52,054 nt of DNA from Nitrospira japonica (GCA_020725385.1 DYFC01000008.1:1-52054); one strand, 5' to 3'. Positions 36,527-45,102 are shown, counted from the stretch's first letter. The notes: a model not told the origin generated them from the letters alone. Translations and numbers: made by a program.

Positions 36527-37786
36527 CTACCTCCTATTCACGCTCTGGATGCATTTTATTACAGCACCTGTTGCATCCTGTACTGATCTCGCAACATCAG
36601 CAGGGCTTCTTAATGTCCCCACTGCGTATATTCCTTTCTTAAGAGCCGCATCATCAACAAGTCCATCTGGTGTATATGAAAGGCTTGTGCCGACATTTGA
36701 GCCTTTTGTAGCAAGGTCCATTCCGGTTGCAAGCACAACCATATCAAACTTAGCTTTAATTTTTCCTCCTCCGAGAGTATCTTCGACATCGACAATCACA
36801 TCATTAGTTCCTGCTTCTTCAGTTATTCCCGCTACCTTGCCTTTGGTAAAAATTACCTTCGGATCATCCTTAATTTTCCAATAGAATCTATTTTCATATA
36901 ATCCTGGCGTTCTTATATCAATGTAAAATATTTGGATTGTTGCTTCAGGATATTGTTCCCTAATATACATTGCATGTTTTAATGTCGCAAGACAACAAAT
37001 ATACGAGCAATACGGAAGGTGATTTTCATCCCTCGAACCAGCACATTGAACAAACGCTATATTTTTTATCTCCTTACCATCTGATGGTCGAACTATTTTG
37101 CCAGCAGTCGGCCCATCTTCAGAAGCAAGTCTTTCCATCATCATATTTGTTATAACATTCTTAACTTTACCGGAGCCCAGTATGTCGAGCTTATTAACAT
37201 CATATGGATTCCAGCCTGTTGCAAGTACTACTGCCCCAACTTTTAGATTAACAGTCTCGGTTTTCATGTTAAAATCTATAGCACTATATTTACAGGCCTC
37301 AAGACACGGTTTTGAACAATCTTTTGGACAAGCTGTAGCATCAATTACATATTGAAAAGGAAATGCCTGCGCATGTGGTAGATATGCTGCTTTTGTTCTG
37401 TCCATCCCAAAATTAAAATCATTGTTTCGATAGGATGGGCATGCTTGCGCGCAAGCATCGCAGCCAACGCATTTGTCATTAACATATCTTGGATTAAGTT
37501 TGACAGTTACATCAAAATTTCCTTCTTCACCCTTAATTTCTGTTACTTCTGCAAGAGTATAAATTGTTACCCGCGGACTATTTTTTATTCTTTTGAATTG
37601 AATTTCCAATCCGCAGTTAGGTGGACAAAGCTTCCAGAAATATTTGTTTATCTGGGCTACCCTGCCACCAAGATAGGGGTTCTTTTCTACGATATAAGCA
37701 TCAAGTCCTGCTTCTGCTGCTTCTATAGCAGCAGTAAGTCCGCTCATACCGCCTCCTACTACAAGAACTTTCTTATTTTCCGCCAT
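36527..37786 (-). CDS. qmoA: Quinone-interacting membrane oxidoreductase subunit A
   Basis: The 419-residue HdrA-like FAD protein has the dinucleotide motif VVGGGMSGLTAAIEAAEAG at residues 9-27. The cysteine-rich stretches CVGCDACAQACP and CPKDCSKPCLEAC lie at about 110-170 for Fe-S binding. With QmoB and QmoC it forms the complex required for APS reduction in sulfate reducers. It is the first gene after the aprA terminator and has its own promoter and a palindrome in its leader. Confidence 0.95.
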   Translation of the reverse strand: MAENKKVLVVGGGMSGLTAAIEAAEAGLDAYIVEKNPYLGGRVAQINKYFWKLCPPNCGLEIQFKRIKNSPRVTIYTLAEVTEIKGEEGNFDVTVKLNPRYVNDKCVGCDACAQACPSYRNNDFNFGMDRTKAAYLPHAQAFPFQYVIDATACPKDCSKPCLEACKYSAIDFNMKTETVNLKVGAVVLATGWNPYDVNKLDILGSGKVKNVITNMMMERLASEDGPTAGKIVRPSDGKEIKNIAFVQCAGSRDENHLPYCSYICCLATLKHAMYIREQYPEATIQIFYIDIRTPGLYENRFYWKIKDDPKVIFTKGKVAGITEEAGTNDVIVDVEDTLGGGKIKAKFDMVVLATGMDLATKGSNVGTSLSYTPDGLVDDAALKKGIYAVGTLRSPADVARSVQDATGAVIKCIQSVNRR

Positions 37787-37824
37787 AATAACCCTCCTTC
37801 ATAGGCAGTAAGTCACAAAGAGCG

Positions 37825-37848
37825 GGTTATACGTTAATTAATATAACC
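37825..37848 (-). promoter_or_regulatory. Inverted repeat in the qmoA leader
   Basis: GGTTATA (37825-37831) is the exact reverse complement of TATAACC (37842-37848), with a 10-bp AT-rich centre. It lies within the predicted 5' untranslated region of qmoA, about 30 nt downstream of the TATAAT box. It could be an operator or an RNA hairpin; no family is recognised. Confidence 0.45.
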
Positions 37849-37883
37849 ATCTCTTTTTAACTTACTTTCAGTAAACGGCTGCT

Positions 37884-37892
37884 ATTATAGCA
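37884..37892 (-). promoter_or_regulatory. Extended -10 promoter of qmoABC-hppA
   Basis: The minus strand reads TGC-TATAAT (TATAAT at 37884-37889), a consensus extended -10, without a good -35. A start near 37877 gives a leader of about 90 nt before the qmoA ATG. With the aprA terminator just upstream, qmoABC-hppA would be a separate transcript from adk-sat-aprBA. Confidence 0.55.
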
Positions 37893-38012
37893 TAAATAGA
37901 AACAAAAAATAAAAATATACTTCATGGAAAAGAAGTAATTTTGAAACAACCCTTTAAAAGGCACTTTGTACACGGGTAATATTTATATATTTTTGAAGCT
38001 TTGTTTTGAATT

Positions 38013-38045
38013 AAAATGAAAGGGAGGGCTAAAGCCCTCCCTTTC
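38013..38045 (-). terminator. Terminator after aprA
   Basis: The stem GAAAGGGAGGGCT (38018-38030) pairs along its length with AGCCCTCCCTTTC (38033-38045). The minus-strand RNA then continues CATTTTAATT. It lies 9 nt after the aprA stop. The strong stem with a moderate T tract could end or attenuate the adk-sat-aprBA transcript before qmoA. Confidence 0.8.
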
Positions 38046-38054
38046 GAACTCTAA

Positions 38055-40058
38055 TTATGGGAACATCTGGACATATGGTACTTTCTTGAATTCCCATGTA
38101 TTTGTTTCAGCATTATATTTGGAATTTGTAAAGCATTTCCAGTTAGCGTCATCGATCTTGTTGAAGTCGCCTCTGTAATAATAGCCGGGATATCTTGACT
38201 CTTCTCTAAAGAGAATGTGTCTTGCATGTGCTTCAACAGAAAGAATTCTGTGATAGTTCTCAAAGCATCTGAGAAGCTCATGTAGATCTTTTGCTGCCAT
38301 ATGGTTGCAATCCTCTTTAAGAAGTTCGAGTTTCTTGAGTCCTTCTTCGAGCATTGTCTTTGAGGTCATATACCATGTTGCACATCCACCGAAGTATTCA
38401 TCAGCAATTTTCATGAGTCTTAACTGAATTGCTTTTGGTCCGATGTAATAAGGATTGATTTCAGGTGCAGTTGTGTAAGTTTTGTATTTCTCATATATCT
38501 CAAATGGCAGATAGAGTTCGGCTGCTATTTCATCAAGGGTCATCTTAGGATCTGGTTTATAATCTGCGTGGTCAAGAATATAGGCTATTGCAGCTTTTGC
38601 AGCAAGTCTTCCCTCTGCGTGTGAGCCGGATGAGAACTTATGTCCTGATGCGCCGACAACGTCACCAGCCATAAAGAGTCCGGGAACTGTTGACATTCTG
38701 TTGTAACCCCATGTATAGTGCTCGGGTGTTCCAGGTATATCGCCAGGACCACTTACCCAGAAGCCTGCGCAACCGGCATGTGAACCGAGAAGATAAGGCT
38801 CTGTTGGCATAATTTCTGAAGGAACTTTTTCCGGTTCAACGTTGTTAGCTGCCCAGAGAGATGCCTGTCCGATAGCCATGTCAAGGAAGTCTTCCCATGC
38901 TTCTGCTTCAAGGTGTTTTAGTTTCTTTGCACCGGCTTTTTCGCCAAGTTGCTCAATAATTCTCTTTGAGAATTCTGCCATCGCTGTATGGGTATTCATG
39001 AGAATCGGTCCCTTACCATCTTTCATGGCTCTCATCATAAGATGGTTTCTGATTGCTGTACCGAGATTCTTTGCATAATCTCCATATCTTGCAACTGCAT
39101 CATCAAAATATTCTTTATTTGCGCAATAATCTTCTCCATAACTATCTGTTGCTTTTGCTTTGAAGAAGAGGAACCATGCGCCAACAGGACCGTACCCATC
39201 TTTAAATCTTGCTGGTACGAATCTGTTTTCCATAAGTGTCATTTCAGCTCCGGCCTGCATACCGAATGCATAGCCTGAACCTGCGCAGAAAACCGGGTAC
39301 CATGTTCTGCCCATACCTTCACCAACTGATCTCGGTCTGAAGCAGTTAACAGCACCAGCTGTTGCGCAAACCATTGCTTTTGCTTTAAATGAATAGATCT
39401 TGTTTTCTCTTGTGCTGAATCCAACTGCTGCTGCAACATTCTTACCGTTTTTATCCATAACAGCTTTAACGATAAATACTCTCTCGAAATGGTTCTGTGC
39501 CATTCCTGTTGCAGCTCTGTTGGTCTCAAGAGCTTTCTTTGCAGCTTCTGCAACCACGACTTTATATGATTCACCATTGATCATTATCTGCCATTTACCC
39601 GAACGGCATGGTGTTCCACCGTCTTTCAACATCTTATGGCCTTTTTCTTTTGCCTCATGACCATCTATTGAGAATCCGTCTTCACCTTTTTTCCAGATTG
39701 GGAGACCCCATTCTTCAAAATGATGAACCGAGTCGTCAACATGTCTGCCGAGGTCATAAACAAGGTCTTCTCTGATTATGCCCATAAGGTCATTTCTTAC
39801 ATATTTAACATAATCAGCAACTTTGTTCTCGCCTACGTATGTGTTAATAGCTGACAAACCCATTGCAACCGCACCGCTTCTATCTGTTGCTGCTTTGTCA
39901 ACCAATACAACTTTAAGACCTTTTGCATTTGCCCAGCGGCATGCCTCAAATGCTGCTCCGCAGCCTGCCATACCACCGCCCATTATTAAAAGATCGCATT
40001 CAACTTCTGTAACTTCCGGTCTCTTACAGTATGAAAACGTGCAAGTTTCTTTTTCCAT
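38055..40058 (-). CDS. aprA: Adenylylsulfate (APS) reductase alpha subunit
   Basis: The 667-residue FAD protein of the fumarate-reductase/succinate-dehydrogenase superfamily has FAD-binding LLIMGGGMAGCGAAFEAC at 23-40. APS-site segments typical of AprA are the NTYVGEN region, FVPARFKDGYGPVGAWF and GSHAGCAGFWVSGPGD. It reduces APS to sulfite and AMP in the cytoplasm. The length is normal and the gene appears intact. A strong AAGGAGGTG site lies between aprB and aprA (18-nt gap), in line with the high expression usual for this enzyme. Confidence 0.98.
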   Translation of the reverse strand: MEKETCTFSYCKRPEVTEVECDLLIMGGGMAGCGAAFEACRWANAKGLKVVLVDKAATDRSGAVAMGLSAINTYVGENKVADYVKYVRNDLMGIIREDLVYDLGRHVDDSVHHFEEWGLPIWKKGEDGFSIDGHEAKEKGHKMLKDGGTPCRSGKWQIMINGESYKVVVAEAAKKALETNRAATGMAQNHFERVFIVKAVMDKNGKNVAAAVGFSTRENKIYSFKAKAMVCATAGAVNCFRPRSVGEGMGRTWYPVFCAGSGYAFGMQAGAEMTLMENRFVPARFKDGYGPVGAWFLFFKAKATDSYGEDYCANKEYFDDAVARYGDYAKNLGTAIRNHLMMRAMKDGKGPILMNTHTAMAEFSKRIIEQLGEKAGAKKLKHLEAEAWEDFLDMAIGQASLWAANNVEPEKVPSEIMPTEPYLLGSHAGCAGFWVSGPGDIPGTPEHYTWGYNRMSTVPGLFMAGDVVGASGHKFSSGSHAEGRLAAKAAIAYILDHADYKPDPKMTLDEIAAELYLPFEIYEKYKTYTTAPEINPYYIGPKAIQLRLMKIADEYFGGCATWYMTSKTMLEEGLKKLELLKEDCNHMAAKDLHELLRCFENYHRILSVEAHARHILFREESRYPGYYYRGDFNKIDDANWKCFTNSKYNAETNTWEFKKVPYVQMFP

Positions 40059-40076
40059 TTATATTCACCTCCTTAA

Positions 40077-40496
40077 TTATTCAGTTCTTGCAGGGCCAGT
40101 GAAAAAGCCCGGCTCTTTTATTTTTGAGAAATCAGGCTCCGGTTTTCCGGCATATGGATCAACTGTGCCTTCAACAGTTGTCCTTATCGGGAATTTGAAT
40201 CTCTTTGTGAGTCCGTTTCTAAATTTAATTGTCCACATAATTGAATCTGAGCTTCTCATTGGAATAGTCTGTGAGCCCAATGGAACAAAGTCTGAATAAC
40301 CTCTTACTTCAATAGCCTGCTGAGGGCAGATTTTTACACAGTTAAAGCACTCCCAGCACTGCTCGGGCTCCTGGTTGTAAGCCTTCATTTTTTCTCTGTC
40401 AAGAATCATAAGGTCATGAGGACAAATATACTGACATGCAGTCTTGTCCCCGGCTTTGCAGCCGTCACATTTTTCAGTAATTACAAAACTTGGCAT
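40077..40496 (-). CDS. aprB: Adenylylsulfate reductase beta subunit
   Basis: The 139-residue iron-sulfur subunit has two [4Fe-4S] motifs: Cys10, 13, 21, 25 with an AprB-type insertion, and Cys47, 50, 53, 57. A C-terminal tail wraps around AprA in the family. It passes electrons from QmoABC to the FAD of AprA. An AAAGGAGGTG site precedes the ATG. The 180-nt gap from sat holds a hairpin and an orphan Shine-Dalgarno-like motif. Confidence 0.97.
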   Translation of the reverse strand: MPSFVITEKCDGCKAGDKTACQYICPHDLMILDREKMKAYNQEPEQCWECFNCVKICPQQAIEVRGYSDFVPLGSQTIPMRSSDSIMWTIKFRNGLTKRFKFPIRTTVEGTVDPYAGKPEPDFSKIKEPGFFTGPARTE

Positions 40497-40573
40497 TTAA
40501 CTACACCTCCTTTTAGAGTTTAATTTGAAAGTGAAAATAAAGCGACAACTTCTAATTAAGCGAGTCTCTTCTT

Positions 40574-40584
40574 CCACCTCCTTT
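40574..40584 (-). promoter_or_regulatory. Orphan Shine-Dalgarno-like motif in the sat-aprB spacer
   Basis: The minus strand reads AAAGGAGGTGG, a near-perfect anti-16S match, but no start codon lies at a usable distance and aprB (40496) has its own AAAGGAGGTG. It may stabilise the mRNA by binding ribosomes or be left from a lost gene. A comparable motif sits between qmoC and hppA. Confidence 0.4.
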
Positions 40585-40602
40585 CCTTGTTAACTTGATG
40601 TG

Positions 40603-40627
40603 CGGGTAACAATATAATTGCTACCCG
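40603..40627 (-). promoter_or_regulatory. Hairpin in the sat-aprB spacer
   Basis: On the minus strand CGGGTAGCAA and TTGTTACCCG pair over 10 bp (one G-U) around a TTATA loop. No T tract follows, so a processing or stabilising hairpin between sat and aprB is more likely than a terminator. This would allow different sat and aprBA mRNA levels. Confidence 0.5.
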
Positions 40628-40676
40628 ACATACTTTTTGTAACCAAAAAACATTAAACTAAAATTTAAGGTAAAAA

Positions 40677-41897
40677 TTACTTCTTTTCACCTTCAGCATA
40701 TTTATGTAATTTAATCTCTACTTTTTCAGTTAGACCCTGATAGTACTCTTTAAGAATCTCGGCTACCTCGGGACGGCTAAACTTAGATGATACTTCCTCA
40801 CCCTCGGAAAGCATTTTCCTGAGTTTTGTTCCGCTGAGAAGAACTCTATCGTCTTTTCCATGCGGGCATGTTCTCATTGATGCCATACCATCGCATTTAT
40901 TGCAATAGAATGTCCAGTCTATCTTTAATGGTTTTGTTTCAAGAGAACCTTCTGGAATCTCATCAAATATTTTCTGTGCATCGAAAGGACCATAGTATTC
41001 ACCAACACCTGCATGGTCACGTCCGATAATCATATAATAACAACCATAATTCTGCCTAAAGGTTGCATGTAATAGTGCTTCTCTTGGTCCGGCATATCTC
41101 ATATCAAGAGGATAACCAGCCTGAATGCATGTATTTTTGACAAAATATAATTCAACAAGCTTGTCTATTGCTCTAACTCTAACTTCTGCAGGTATATCAC
41201 CGGGCTTTAATTTTCCGAGCAATTGATGGATAAGAACACCGTCACAAATTTCAATAGCAATTTTTGCGAGGAATTCATGTGAACGGTGCATCGGGTTTCT
41301 TAATTGTAATGCAGCAACTGTATTCCAGCCTTTTTCTTGAAACATTTTTCTTGTTTCAGCAGGTGTAAGGAATAGTCCAGGATATTGTGCGGGAAATCCT
41401 CCCTGGCTCAAAACTTTTACAGGACCGGCAAGGTTTACTTCTGCCTGCTCCATAACCATCTTAACACCCGGATGCTCCATATCGGTAGTTTTATAAATAT
41501 TCTTGCATTCAAAATCTTTGTCAATGGTGTACTTTTCGGTCACTTTCATAGTAGCCATAAATTTACTATACTCATCGGACCAGAGTGCGATTTCATCTCC
41601 TATCTTAATTCCATCGGCATCTGATTTTGAAGCTGATAATGTTATAGGAATCGGCCAGAATGTTCCATCTGCCATTTTAAAATCAGCGCAAACACCTTTC
41701 CAGTCAGCCTCTGTCATGAAACCTGTAAGTGGTGTAAAACCACCGATTCCCATCATAATGAGGTCACCAGCTTCACGGGAAGTTATGCTGATTTTTTTCA
41801 GTTTTTCAGCTTTTTTCTTCTCCTCTTCCAATTCCGCCCCGGTTAGAAGAAGGGGTTTGAGTTTTTTCTCTTTTCCATGTGGATTTGGTAATGCCAT
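40677..41897 (-). CDS. sat: Sulfate adenylyltransferase (dissimilatory ATP sulfurylase)
   Basis: The 406-residue enzyme forms APS and PPi from ATP and sulfate. The nucleotide-binding motif [10 protein letters not shown] (198-207) matches the QxRNPxHxxH signature, and [17 protein letters not shown] lies at 292-308. A zinc-type site, Cys332, Cys335, Cys344 and His346, is typical of sulfate-reducer Sat. There is no APS-kinase domain, consistent with a dissimilatory role. It follows adk by 53 nt and has an AAGGAGG site. Confidence 0.98.
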   Translation of the reverse strand: MALPNPHGKEKKLKPLLLTGAELEEEKKKAEKLKKISITSREAGDLIMMGIGGFTPLTGFMTEADWKGVCADFKMADGTFWPIPITLSASKSDADGIKIGDEIALWSDEYSKFMATMKVTEKYTIDKDFECKNIYKTTDMEHPGVKMVMEQAEVNLAGPVKVLSQGGFPAQYPGLFLTPAETRKMFQEKGWNTVAALQLRNPMHRSHEFLAKIAIEICDGVLIHQLLGKLKPGDIPAEVRVRAIDKLVELYFVKNTCIQAGYPLDMRYAGPREALLHATFRQNYGCYYMIIGRDHAGVGEYYGPFDAQKIFDEIPEGSLETKPLKIDWTFYCNKCDGMASMRTCPHGKDDRVLLSGTKLRKMLSEGEEVSSKFSRPEVAEILKEYYQGLTEKVEIKLHKYAEGEKK

Positions 41898-41950
41898 AAT
41901 GCTTCCTCCTTAAAAATATATTTTCAAGACCAAGCTTGAATTCATAAAAA

Positions 41951-42598
41951 TTAGCTAAGACCTAAAAGCTCACAGACCTTCTTAAATATATCATCAATAT
42001 TCCCTGTACCCTGAACAGTTTTCAAAATACCTTTTTTGCCATAGTAATCAATTAAAGGTGCTGTTTGGGCGTTATATACATCCAGTCTCTTTTTAATTGT
42101 TTCCTCTTTGTCATCATCTCTCTGGAAGAGTTCGCCGTTGCATTTGTCGCAGACACCTTCTTTTGCAGGTGGCTTGAAATAAATATTGTACATTTGTCCG
42201 CACGATTTGCATGTCCTTCTTCCTGTAAGTCTTTTCATAAGGTCATCGAATGGAACATCTACGCTGAGAGCAGCTGTAAGTGACATATTCAAAGAGGCGA
42301 GCATTTTGTCGAGTGCTTCTGCCTGAGCAGTATTTCTCGGGAATCCGTCCAGAATATATCCCTTTTTGCAGTCATCCTGTTTGAGTCTTTCTTCAACCAT
42401 TCCAAGAACAACACTATCAGGAACGAGTTCACCTTTGTCCATGTAGGATTTTGCTTCTTTGCCTAAAGCAGTTCCAGCTGCTACCGCTGCTCTGAGCAGG
42501 TCGCCTGTTGATATTTGAGGGATGCTATACTTCTCGATAAGTTTCTTCGCCTGCGTCCCTTTTCCAGCTCCTGGTGCACCAAGCAATACTAATCTCAT
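41951..42598 (-). CDS. adk: Adenylate kinase
   Basis: The 215-residue enzyme converts AMP and ATP to two ADP. It has the P-loop GAPGAGKGT (7-15), DGFPRN, and a zinc-binding LID with CKSCG and CDKCN. It heads the sulfate cluster: APS reduction releases AMP, which must be rephosphorylated, so co-transcription with sat-aprBA makes functional sense. Its ribosome site (GGGGG) lies in a perfect hairpin, and a 155-nt leader separates it from a good promoter. Confidence 0.97.
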   Translation of the reverse strand: MRLVLLGAPGAGKGTQAKKLIEKYSIPQISTGDLLRAAVAAGTALGKEAKSYMDKGELVPDSVVLGMVEERLKQDDCKKGYILDGFPRNTAQAEALDKMLASLNMSLTAALSVDVPFDDLMKRLTGRRTCKSCGQMYNIYFKPPAKEGVCDKCNGELFQRDDDKEETIKKRLDVYNAQTAPLIDYYGKKGILKTVQGTGNIDDIFKKVCELLGLS

Positions 42599-42600
42599 GT

Positions 42601-42618
42601 TAATACCCCCGTATTAAT
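42601..42618 (-). promoter_or_regulatory. Hairpin enclosing the adk ribosome-binding site
   Basis: In the mRNA TTAATAC and GTATTAA pair perfectly over 7 bp around a GGGG loop, and the ATG follows 2 nt later. The only Shine-Dalgarno-like bases (GGGGG) are in the loop and its closing pair. The hairpin could present or occlude the site, giving translational control, or the palindrome could be a DNA operator. Confidence 0.5.
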
Positions 42619-42759
42619 TTATTCAGAAATTTACAAAACAAACAGCTTCTATCTTACGTAGCTAAAAATATAAACCGTTAAAAATCAAAACAAATTTGCT
42701 TAGTACTAAAAATAAATTATGTGGCAGAAATAAAAAATAAAACAAAAATGAGACATATA

Positions 42760-42788
42760 ACTATATTATTAGTAGTCTTTTAAGTCAA
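42760..42788 (-). promoter_or_regulatory. Sigma-70 promoter of adk-sat-aprBA
   Basis: The minus strand reads TTGACT (42783-42788), 17 nt, then TATAGT (42760-42765). The match to consensus and the spacing are good. A start near 42753 leaves a leader of about 155 nt that is very AT-rich and ends in the adk hairpin. Confidence 0.65.
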
Positions 42789-42846
42789 ATTCATATTTTT
42801 GATAAATCGATAAAAATTACTTATCACTCAATTTTTAATCTATAAT

Positions 42847-43443
42847 TTACTTAACAATTCCGGCTTTAAGGAATTCTCTTAACTTGAAAAGTGCGCTGCC
42901 CCTATGGCTTATAGCATCTTTTTCGAGATCTGACATTTCTGCAAAAGTTTTAAGTTTTCCCTCCGGGACAAAAACAGGGTCATAACCAAAACCATTTACT
43001 CCTCTTGGTTCTCTGATAATACTTCCATTAACTGTTCCCTCGAAAAAATATGTTTTAAAATCATGGGTTGTCAGAGCAATACAGCATACAAAACGCGCTT
43101 TTCTGTCTTTATCATCAATATCCTTCATCTTATCAAGAAGCTTTTTAACATTTTCACTATCAGTTGCTCCTTCTCCTGCAAATCTTGCAGAGAAAACACC
43201 CGGTTTTCCTCCCAATGCATAAACTTCAAGCCCTGAGTCATCGGATAGAGAAGCTTTACCTGTGTATTTAGCTGCAGCTAATGATTTTTTAGCAGCATTC
43301 TCACTGAAAGATAATCCGTCTTCTATAACATCAGGAAATTCGGGAAAATCATCAGGAGTTAAAATCTTGATATTCATATCTGATGTTATTCTTCTGATTT
43401 CTTCAATTTTTTTCTTATTTTTAGTTGCTATTACAAGTTCCAT
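42847..43443 (-). CDS. rdgB: dITP/XTP pyrophosphatase (RdgB/HAM1 family)
   Basis: The 198-residue house-cleaning enzyme removes non-canonical purine nucleotides such as dITP and XTP. Signature segments are VIATKNKKKIEEI at the N-terminus, SLSDDSGLEVYALGGKPGVFSARFAG, and a C-terminal SHRGSALFKLREF. The length is typical. It is transcribed alone or as the last gene upstream of the adk promoter, and divergently from the kinase-fold gene. Confidence 0.95.
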   Translation of the reverse strand: MELVIATKNKKKIEEIRRITSDMNIKILTPDDFPEFPDVIEDGLSFSENAAKKSLAAAKYTGKASLSDDSGLEVYALGGKPGVFSARFAGEGATDSENVKKLLDKMKDIDDKDRKARFVCCIALTTHDFKTYFFEGTVNGSIIREPRGVNGFGYDPVFVPEGKLKTFAEMSDLEKDAISHRGSALFKLREFLKAGIVK

Positions 43444-43564
43444 ATCTTAAATTTGGTTATATGAGAAATAACACAGTTTATATAAAAAACTATCAAACTT
43501 GCAAGCCGGGAAACAAAACACTTAATGGGTTCTAATTTTTCTTTCTTGCCAGAAAAACAAAAAT

Positions 43565-44566
43565 GTGTTAAAAAAGCATATGAAAGAATCATTTGATGGC
43601 TATAGTATAAGTGAATTAAAAGATTTAATTTCTGAACACATTGGAGCAGAACGTGTTCCTAAAAATTTAAATGTTTATACCGATACTTCGGATTTTTACA
43701 GGGTAGATTATGATGATGTTGTTATACTCGGAGGCAAACCCTATTTAATCAGAAATAATGAAAGAGAAGGACGTTTCGGTATTGATGAGCAACAGAAGTT
43801 CTGGGTAAAACGTGCAAGAGATCTTACGGATGGAAGCGTAAAAATAATTAAGTTTGTTTTTCACGAAAGATTTGAGGCTAAAGTGGGTGGAATAGTTTTC
43901 GAGTGCTTCAGGAGCCCCAGAAAAGAAGCAAGAATACTTGATCTTACAAAAGACCATCCGAGATTCATGCACGGGTTTTCGGTAACCGATGTATCTAATA
44001 ACATTATCAGAATAATAGACTTTATAAAAGGAAAAACCTTTGCTGATTTCGTACTTACTCTCGGTAAGAATCATGAAGATTATTATTATAATCATTTTCC
44101 ATCGGTACTTGATGAATTCATCGAACTAACAATGGCAATAAAATTCCTTCATGAACATGGCGAAAAACATGGTGACATAAGGCGTGATCATATATTGAAA
44201 GATTCCAGTTCAGAGATTAGCAGATGGATTGATTTTGATTTTAATTATCTTCATAAAGAGAACTTTTACGGTTATGACCTTTTTGGACTTGGTAATATTC
44301 TGGTATATCTTGCTGGCAGAGGCGATGTTACAATACAAGCACTGAAGCAAAACAATTCTTCTGTTGTTTCCAGTTTAGTTTCGGATGATATGAATATAAT
44401 ATTTAATAACAGGGTAGTAAATTTAAGAAAAGTTTATCCATATATAGACGAAAGTTTAAATTATATCATGAAACACTTTTCTCTCGGAGCTGAAACTTTT
44501 TATGACAATACCGAGCAGTTTTTACACGATTTAATGGAAGCAAGGACAAATATCGGTAAAACTTAA
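43565..44566 (+). CDS. Protein kinase/aminoglycoside-kinase-fold protein
   Basis: The 333-residue cytoplasmic protein has a degenerate kinase fold. A beta-3 lysine is probably Lys96 (VKIIKFVF), followed by a helix-C-like KEARIL. The catalytic loop KHGDIRRDHIL (201-211) has Asp204 present but the usual Asn replaced by His209. The metal motif is IDFDFN with Asp223/225. It is nearer to APH/eukaryotic-like small-molecule or protein kinases than to histidine kinases. The start is uncertain: GTG 43565 or ATG 43580, neither with a clear ribosome site. It is followed at 24 nt by a universal stress protein, suggesting a stress-signalling pair. Confidence 0.6.
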   Translation: MLKKHMKESFDGYSISELKDLISEHIGAERVPKNLNVYTDTSDFYRVDYDDVVILGGKPYLIRNNEREGRFGIDEQQKFWVKRARDLTDGSVKIIKFVFHERFEAKVGGIVFECFRSPRKEARILDLTKDHPRFMHGFSVTDVSNNIIRIIDFIKGKTFADFVLTLGKNHEDYYYNHFPSVLDEFIELTMAIKFLHEHGEKHGDIRRDHILKDSSSEISRWIDFDFNYLHKENFYGYDLFGLGNILVYLAGRGDVTIQALKQNNSSVVSSLVSDDMNIIFNNRVVNLRKVYPYIDESLNYIMKHFSLGAETFYDNTEQFLHDLMEARTNIGKT

Positions 44567-44590
44567 CTTTAATAACAAAAGGTGAAAGTC

Positions 44591-45058
44591 ATGAATAAAA
44601 AATTAAACAAAAATAGAAACATTCTTATTGCTGTTGATGGTTCGGAAAATTCAAAAAGGGCAGTTCTTTACGTAAGTGAAATTATTAACGGCATGGAGGG
44701 ATTTCATGTAACTATCGTCCATATAATTTCAATACCTCCGGATGATTATTTTGTTTCAGAAGTTGAAAAAGCTTCGTGGATCGGGACTAAATCACTTGAA
44801 GGCAACAAAATTCTACAGGAACATCTCAATCTATTATTAATTTCAGGGTATTATAAAGAAGATGTGGAAACAAAACTTATAGTAAAAGAATGTATTTCTA
44901 TTGCAGAATGTATAATTGAAGAGCAAAAAAATCTCAACTGCGGCACCATTGTAATCGGTCGTCGCGGTATTTCAAAGAAAGAAGAATTTATTTTTGGAAG
45001 CACATCTAATAAACTTCTGCACGAATCAAAAGATTGCTCCGTGTGGGTTATAAATTAA
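44591..45058 (+). CDS. Universal stress protein (UspA family)
   Basis: The roughly 155-residue UspA-fold protein begins ILIAVDGSENSKRAVLYV. It ends with the ATP-binding pattern G-x2-G-x9-G-S (GRRGISKKEEFIFGST), so it probably binds ATP. I prefer ATG 44591 over the upstream GTG 44582, since AAAGGTGA is then at the right distance. It forms a two-gene unit with the kinase-fold gene. Phosphorylation of the Usp protein by the kinase-fold protein is a testable guess. Confidence 0.88.
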   Translation: MNKKLNKNRNILIAVDGSENSKRAVLYVSEIINGMEGFHVTIVHIISIPPDDYFVSEVEKASWIGTKSLEGNKILQEHLNLLLISGYYKEDVETKLIVKECISIAECIIEEQKNLNCGTIVIGRRGISKKEEFIFGSTSNKLLHESKDCSVWVIN

Positions 45059-45102
45059 CATTAGATTTTCTAAGTATTTTGGGACAGCAAAAAATACATC
45101 TC

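Noticed and set aside
40497..40584. 27-codon GTG ORF between sat and aprB
   Set aside because: Its GTG lies inside the Shine-Dalgarno-like motif, so it cannot be initiated by it, and the peptide is not protein-like.
40603..40627. Hairpin after sat as a terminator
   Set aside because: No T tract follows it on the minus strand, so it is listed as a hairpin only.
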